The position numbers were made by a program, and so were the translations under genes. A model generated the notes under the pieces. That model was not told where the DNA came from, made no database searches, and saw only the letters and a program-made list of their open reading frames with translations. Shown here one piece after another: positions 5,189 to 7,853 of a stretch of 7,853 nucleotides of DNA. Within the stretch, counting starts at the first letter, position 1. Each line of letters begins with the position of its first letter. This stretch comes from Leptospira sp. GTDB taxonomy: Bacteria; Spirochaetota; Leptospiria; Leptospirales; Leptospiraceae. The DNA is taken from contig JALOTI010000080.1 in assembly GCA_025457985.1 (NCBI GenBank), forward strand, positions 1 to 7,853, written 5' to 3'.

Positions 5189-7853
5189 CTAATCGTTTAC
5201 GAACTCCCGTTTATGTTCTTTCTCCTTCCAAAGGAAGTAAATGGCAGGGTATACGGCAAGCTCGAGAAGAAAACTTGTTACAAGACCGCCCACCATAGGT
5301 GCGGTGATTCTTTTCATTAGGTCTGATCCCGAGCCAGTCGCCCACATAATTGGTAACAATCCAATCAAACCAGAGAGCACCGTCATCATCTTTGGTCTAA
5401 TTCGATGGACTGCACCCTCTACGATGGCCACTTTTAGCTCGTTTGTTGTGATCTTAGACTTTTTCATTCGAAGTTTTTCGTAAGATAAATCTAGATACAT
5501 CAACATAAAAACACCGGTTTCAGCATCTAATCCTAATAAAGCGATGATTCCAACCCAGACTGCCACCGAAATTTGATAATCCAAAAGATAAAGTAACCAA
5601 AAGGCTCCAATCATAGAAAAGGGAACCGCCGTTAAGACAATGGCAGTCTTTACCACTGATTTTGTATTTAAATACAATAACACAAAGATTAAAACCAATG
5701 CGATTGGAATAACAAACATCATTCTATCTCTCACTCGAATGATATTTTCATATTGTCCGCTCCATTCCAAAAAGATTCCTTTAGGCAGATTTATTTCTTT
5801 TTCCACTTCAGATTTCATACGATTTACAAAACCTAACAAATCGGATTCAGTCGTATCTAAATAGACATATCCAGTCAAAAATCCATTTTCATCGCGGATC
5901 ATAGCTGGACCTATGTTATATTCAATAGTCGTAAAGTAACTAAGTGGGACGTGAGATCCATTCGCTGTTGGTATCAAAACCTTTGAAATCATCTCTAGGC
6001 TATCTCGGTATTCTCGTGGATATCTTATTTGAATTGAATACCTTTCTCGTTTTTCAATTGTTGTTGAGATTGTCTCTCCTCCTAATGAGGATAAAATGGT
6101 TTTTTGTATACCTTCAATTGTAAGACCATATTTTGCTGCTAAGTCCCGTTGGATTTTGATATCGATATAATATCCACCTGATGTTCGTTCGGCAAATATC
6201 GAACGAACGCCCTCTTTCTTTTTTAAAACTTGTTCGATTTGTATCCCTACCCTTTGAATCTCCTCTAAATTTTCACCTAATATCTTTATCCCAATAGGCG
6301 TTCGTATGCCCGTTGATAACATATCAATTCTTGCCCGAATAGGCTGAGTCCAGGCATTGGAGAATCCTGGGAATTGTAACTTTGCATTCATTTCTTGGAT
6401 CAAATCCTCTTTCGTAAGCCCTGGTCTCCATTCATTTTCTGGTTTGAGAGTTACTATAATCTCAAACATAGAGATAGGCGATGGATCGGTCGAGGTCTCG
6501 GCTCTTCCAGCCTTTCCATAAACGGATTTCACTTCGGGAAAACTAACAAGTTTTTCATCCATTAGCTTCAAAACTCTCTCTGCCTCTCCTATACTAATTC
6601 CTGGTAAGGTTGTTGGCATATAGAGAATCGTCCCTTCGTTTAAAGGAGGTAAAAACTCAGTACCCAACTTAAAGTAAATCGGAATTGTCAAAAGAAACAA
6701 TAGAACTGCAAATCCAATTGTTCTTTTGGGATACATTAGAATTTTATTTACGACAGGTTCGTATACTGCATACAGTCGTTTGCTGATTGGATGTTTTTCT
6801 TCCGAATAATATTTCCCTACAAAGATTCCAGTGAGTATCGAATTTACAAAAGGAGTAAACTTCGTAAACGGATCCATTTTAGTAAACATCATACGAAATG
6901 CAGGATCTACTGTGATGGCAAGAATCGCCGCAATTGCCATGGTTAGGTTTTTGGAAATAGCTAAAGGTCGAAAGAGTTTCCCCTCCTGATCAACCAAAGT
7001 AAAGATGGGGAAAAATGCAACAGCAATGATGAGTAACGAAAAGAAAACAGAAGGTCCCACTTCCAAAAGAGCTTCTAATCGAACAGCATAAAAATCTCCC
7101 ACTCTTCCGTTAGCTTCCCATTCCTCCAATTTTTTATATGCATTTTCAACTTCTACAATAGCTCCATCGACTAACACACCGATCGATAAGGCAATTCCTG
7201 CAAGAGACATTAAATTCGATCCAATGTCGGCCAAATACATCGGGAGAAAGGACAATAAGACAGCAATTGGTATTGTTAAAATAGGAACAATAGCTGAAGG
7301 TATATGCCAAAGAAAAATTAATATAATTATCGAAACAACGATTATCTCTTCTGTTAGTTTTTCCTTTAAAAGGCGAATCGTGTCTTTTATCAGTATGGAT
7401 CTATCATATACAGGAACAATTTTTATTCCAGGAGGTAAAGAAGGTTGAATAGATTTAATCTTTTCTTCGATTGCTTCTATTACCTTTAGTGCATTTTCTC
7501 CATGCCGCATAACAATGATTCCGGATACCTGATCTCCAGTGCCATTCCAGTCACCAACTCCCCTTCTTAGGTCTGGGCCATCCACGATTTTGGCAACTTG
7601 AGAGAGATAAATTGGGGTGCCCGATGAATTTGCTCCAAGGGAAATTTGTTCCAAATCCTCTTTTGTTTGTATATAACCCCTGACCCGAATCATATACTCA
7701 GCACCACCAATTTCTAAAATTCGAGCACCTACATCATCGTTTGATTTTCGAACCTTATCAATCAATACATCCATATCAATTCCAAAGATTTGAAGTTTTA
7801 AAGGATCAATTTGAATCTGGTATTGTTTCTTAAATCCGCCGACAGTCGCAACT
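5189..7853 (-). CDS. cusA: CusA/CzcA-family heavy-metal efflux RND transporter, inner-membrane pump (5' partial)
   Basis: The frame stays open through the right edge, so the true start lies outside. The ATG at 7774 is internal: the 26 codons before it (VATVGGFKKQYQ...) are normal CusA porter-domain sequence. About 887 residues are visible. Compared with roughly 1,040-1,050 in the family, about 160 N-terminal residues including the first membrane helix are missing. Helices 2-7 (about 170-393 of the visible protein) and 8-12 (about 712-875) flank the second periplasmic porter/docking region, with GTEFLPPLNEG and IDMLSTGIRTPIGIK. The proton-relay residues matching E. coli CusA D405, E939 and K984 are present: visible Asp229 in LVDGAIVE, Glu778 in LDAETGVFM and Lys821 in RIRPKMMT. 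It should act as a proton-driven pump with CusB- and CusC-like partners, probably encoded to the right. Overall pattern is closest to the CusA (Cu/Ag) branch, but metal specificity is not certain. Confidence 0.93.
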   Translation of the reverse strand, partial: VATVGGFKKQYQIQIDPLKLQIFGIDMDVLIDKVRKSNDDVGARILEIGGAEYMIRVRGYIQTKEDLEQISLGANSSGTPIYLSQVAKIVDGPDLRRGVGDWNGTGDQVSGIIVMRHGENALKVIEAIEEKIKSIQPSLPPGIKIVPVYDRSILIKDTIRLLKEKLTEEIIVVSIIILIFLWHIPSAIVPILTIPIAVLLSFLPMYLADIGSNLMSLAGIALSIGVLVDGAIVEVENAYKKLEEWEANGRVGDFYAVRLEALLEVGPSVFFSLLIIAVAFFPIFTLVDQEGKLFRPLAISKNLTMAIAAILAITVDPAFRMMFTKMDPFTKFTPFVNSILTGIFVGKYYSEEKHPISKRLYAVYEPVVNKILMYPKRTIGFAVLLFLLTIPIYFKLGTEFLPPLNEGTILYMPTTLPGISIGEAERVLKLMDEKLVSFPEVKSVYGKAGRAETSTDPSPISMFEIIVTLKPENEWRPGLTKEDLIQEMNAKLQFPGFSNAWTQPIRARIDMLSTGIRTPIGIKILGENLEEIQRVGIQIEQVLKKKEGVRSIFAERTSGGYYIDIKIQRDLAAKYGLTIEGIQKTILSSLGGETISTTIEKRERYSIQIRYPREYRDSLEMISKVLIPTANGSHVPLSYFTTIEYNIGPAMIRDENGFLTGYVYLDTTESDLLGFVNRMKSEVEKEINLPKGIFLEWSGQYENIIRVRDRMMFVIPIALVLIFVLLYLNTKSVVKTAIVLTAVPFSMIGAFWLLYLLDYQISVAVWVGIIALLGLDAETGVFMLMYLDLSYEKLRMKKSKITTNELKVAIVEGAVHRIRPKMMTVLSGLIGLLPIMWATGSGSDLMKRITAPMVGGLVTSFLLELAVYPAIYFLWKEKEHKREFVND

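Overview
The window looks like chromosomal DNA of a moderately AT-rich Gram-negative bacterium. An RND metal-efflux pump implies an outer membrane. The style of ArgB and the GAF-GAF-SpoIIE phosphatase suggest a spirochaete of the genus Leptospira, probably a free-living species. That is an impression from protein sequence and codon choice, not a database result.

Layout: (1) 1-195 is the left edge, with a nine-unit CTG repeat that, in one frame, encodes a poly-cysteine tail ending in three tandem stops. An AT-rich leader follows. (2) 196-1089 (+) is an alpha/beta hydrolase with an intact Ser-Asp-His triad. (3) 1098-1913 (-) is a nitrilase-superfamily amidase of the Nit1 (deaminated glutathione amidase) type, convergent with the hydrolase. 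(4) 1928-5161 (+) is a tight three-gene operon: argB (acetylglutamate kinase), a GAF-GAF-PP2C/SpoIIE serine phosphatase 6 bp downstream, and a coiled-coil protein of unknown function 12 bp further on. It ends at a strong hairpin terminator at 5141-5178. (5) 5189-7853 (-) is most of a CusA/CzcA-family heavy-metal RND pump whose 5' end lies beyond the right edge.

How the genes relate: argB and the amidase are divergent, with only 14 bp between their likely start codons, so each gene's promoter must lie inside the other's coding sequence. argB shares a transcript with a stress-signalling type phosphatase and a coiled-coil protein, an unusual pairing of arginine synthesis with signal transduction. 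The efflux pump is a separate unit transcribed toward the operon, and the two share an inter-operon terminator.

I found no tRNA, rRNA, CRISPR, insertion sequence or phage gene. Most of the window is ordinary housekeeping and accessory sequence. The points most worth a second look are the repeat at the left edge, the shared argB/amidase start region, the argB-phosphatase-coiled-coil operon, and residue changes in the pump's membrane core.
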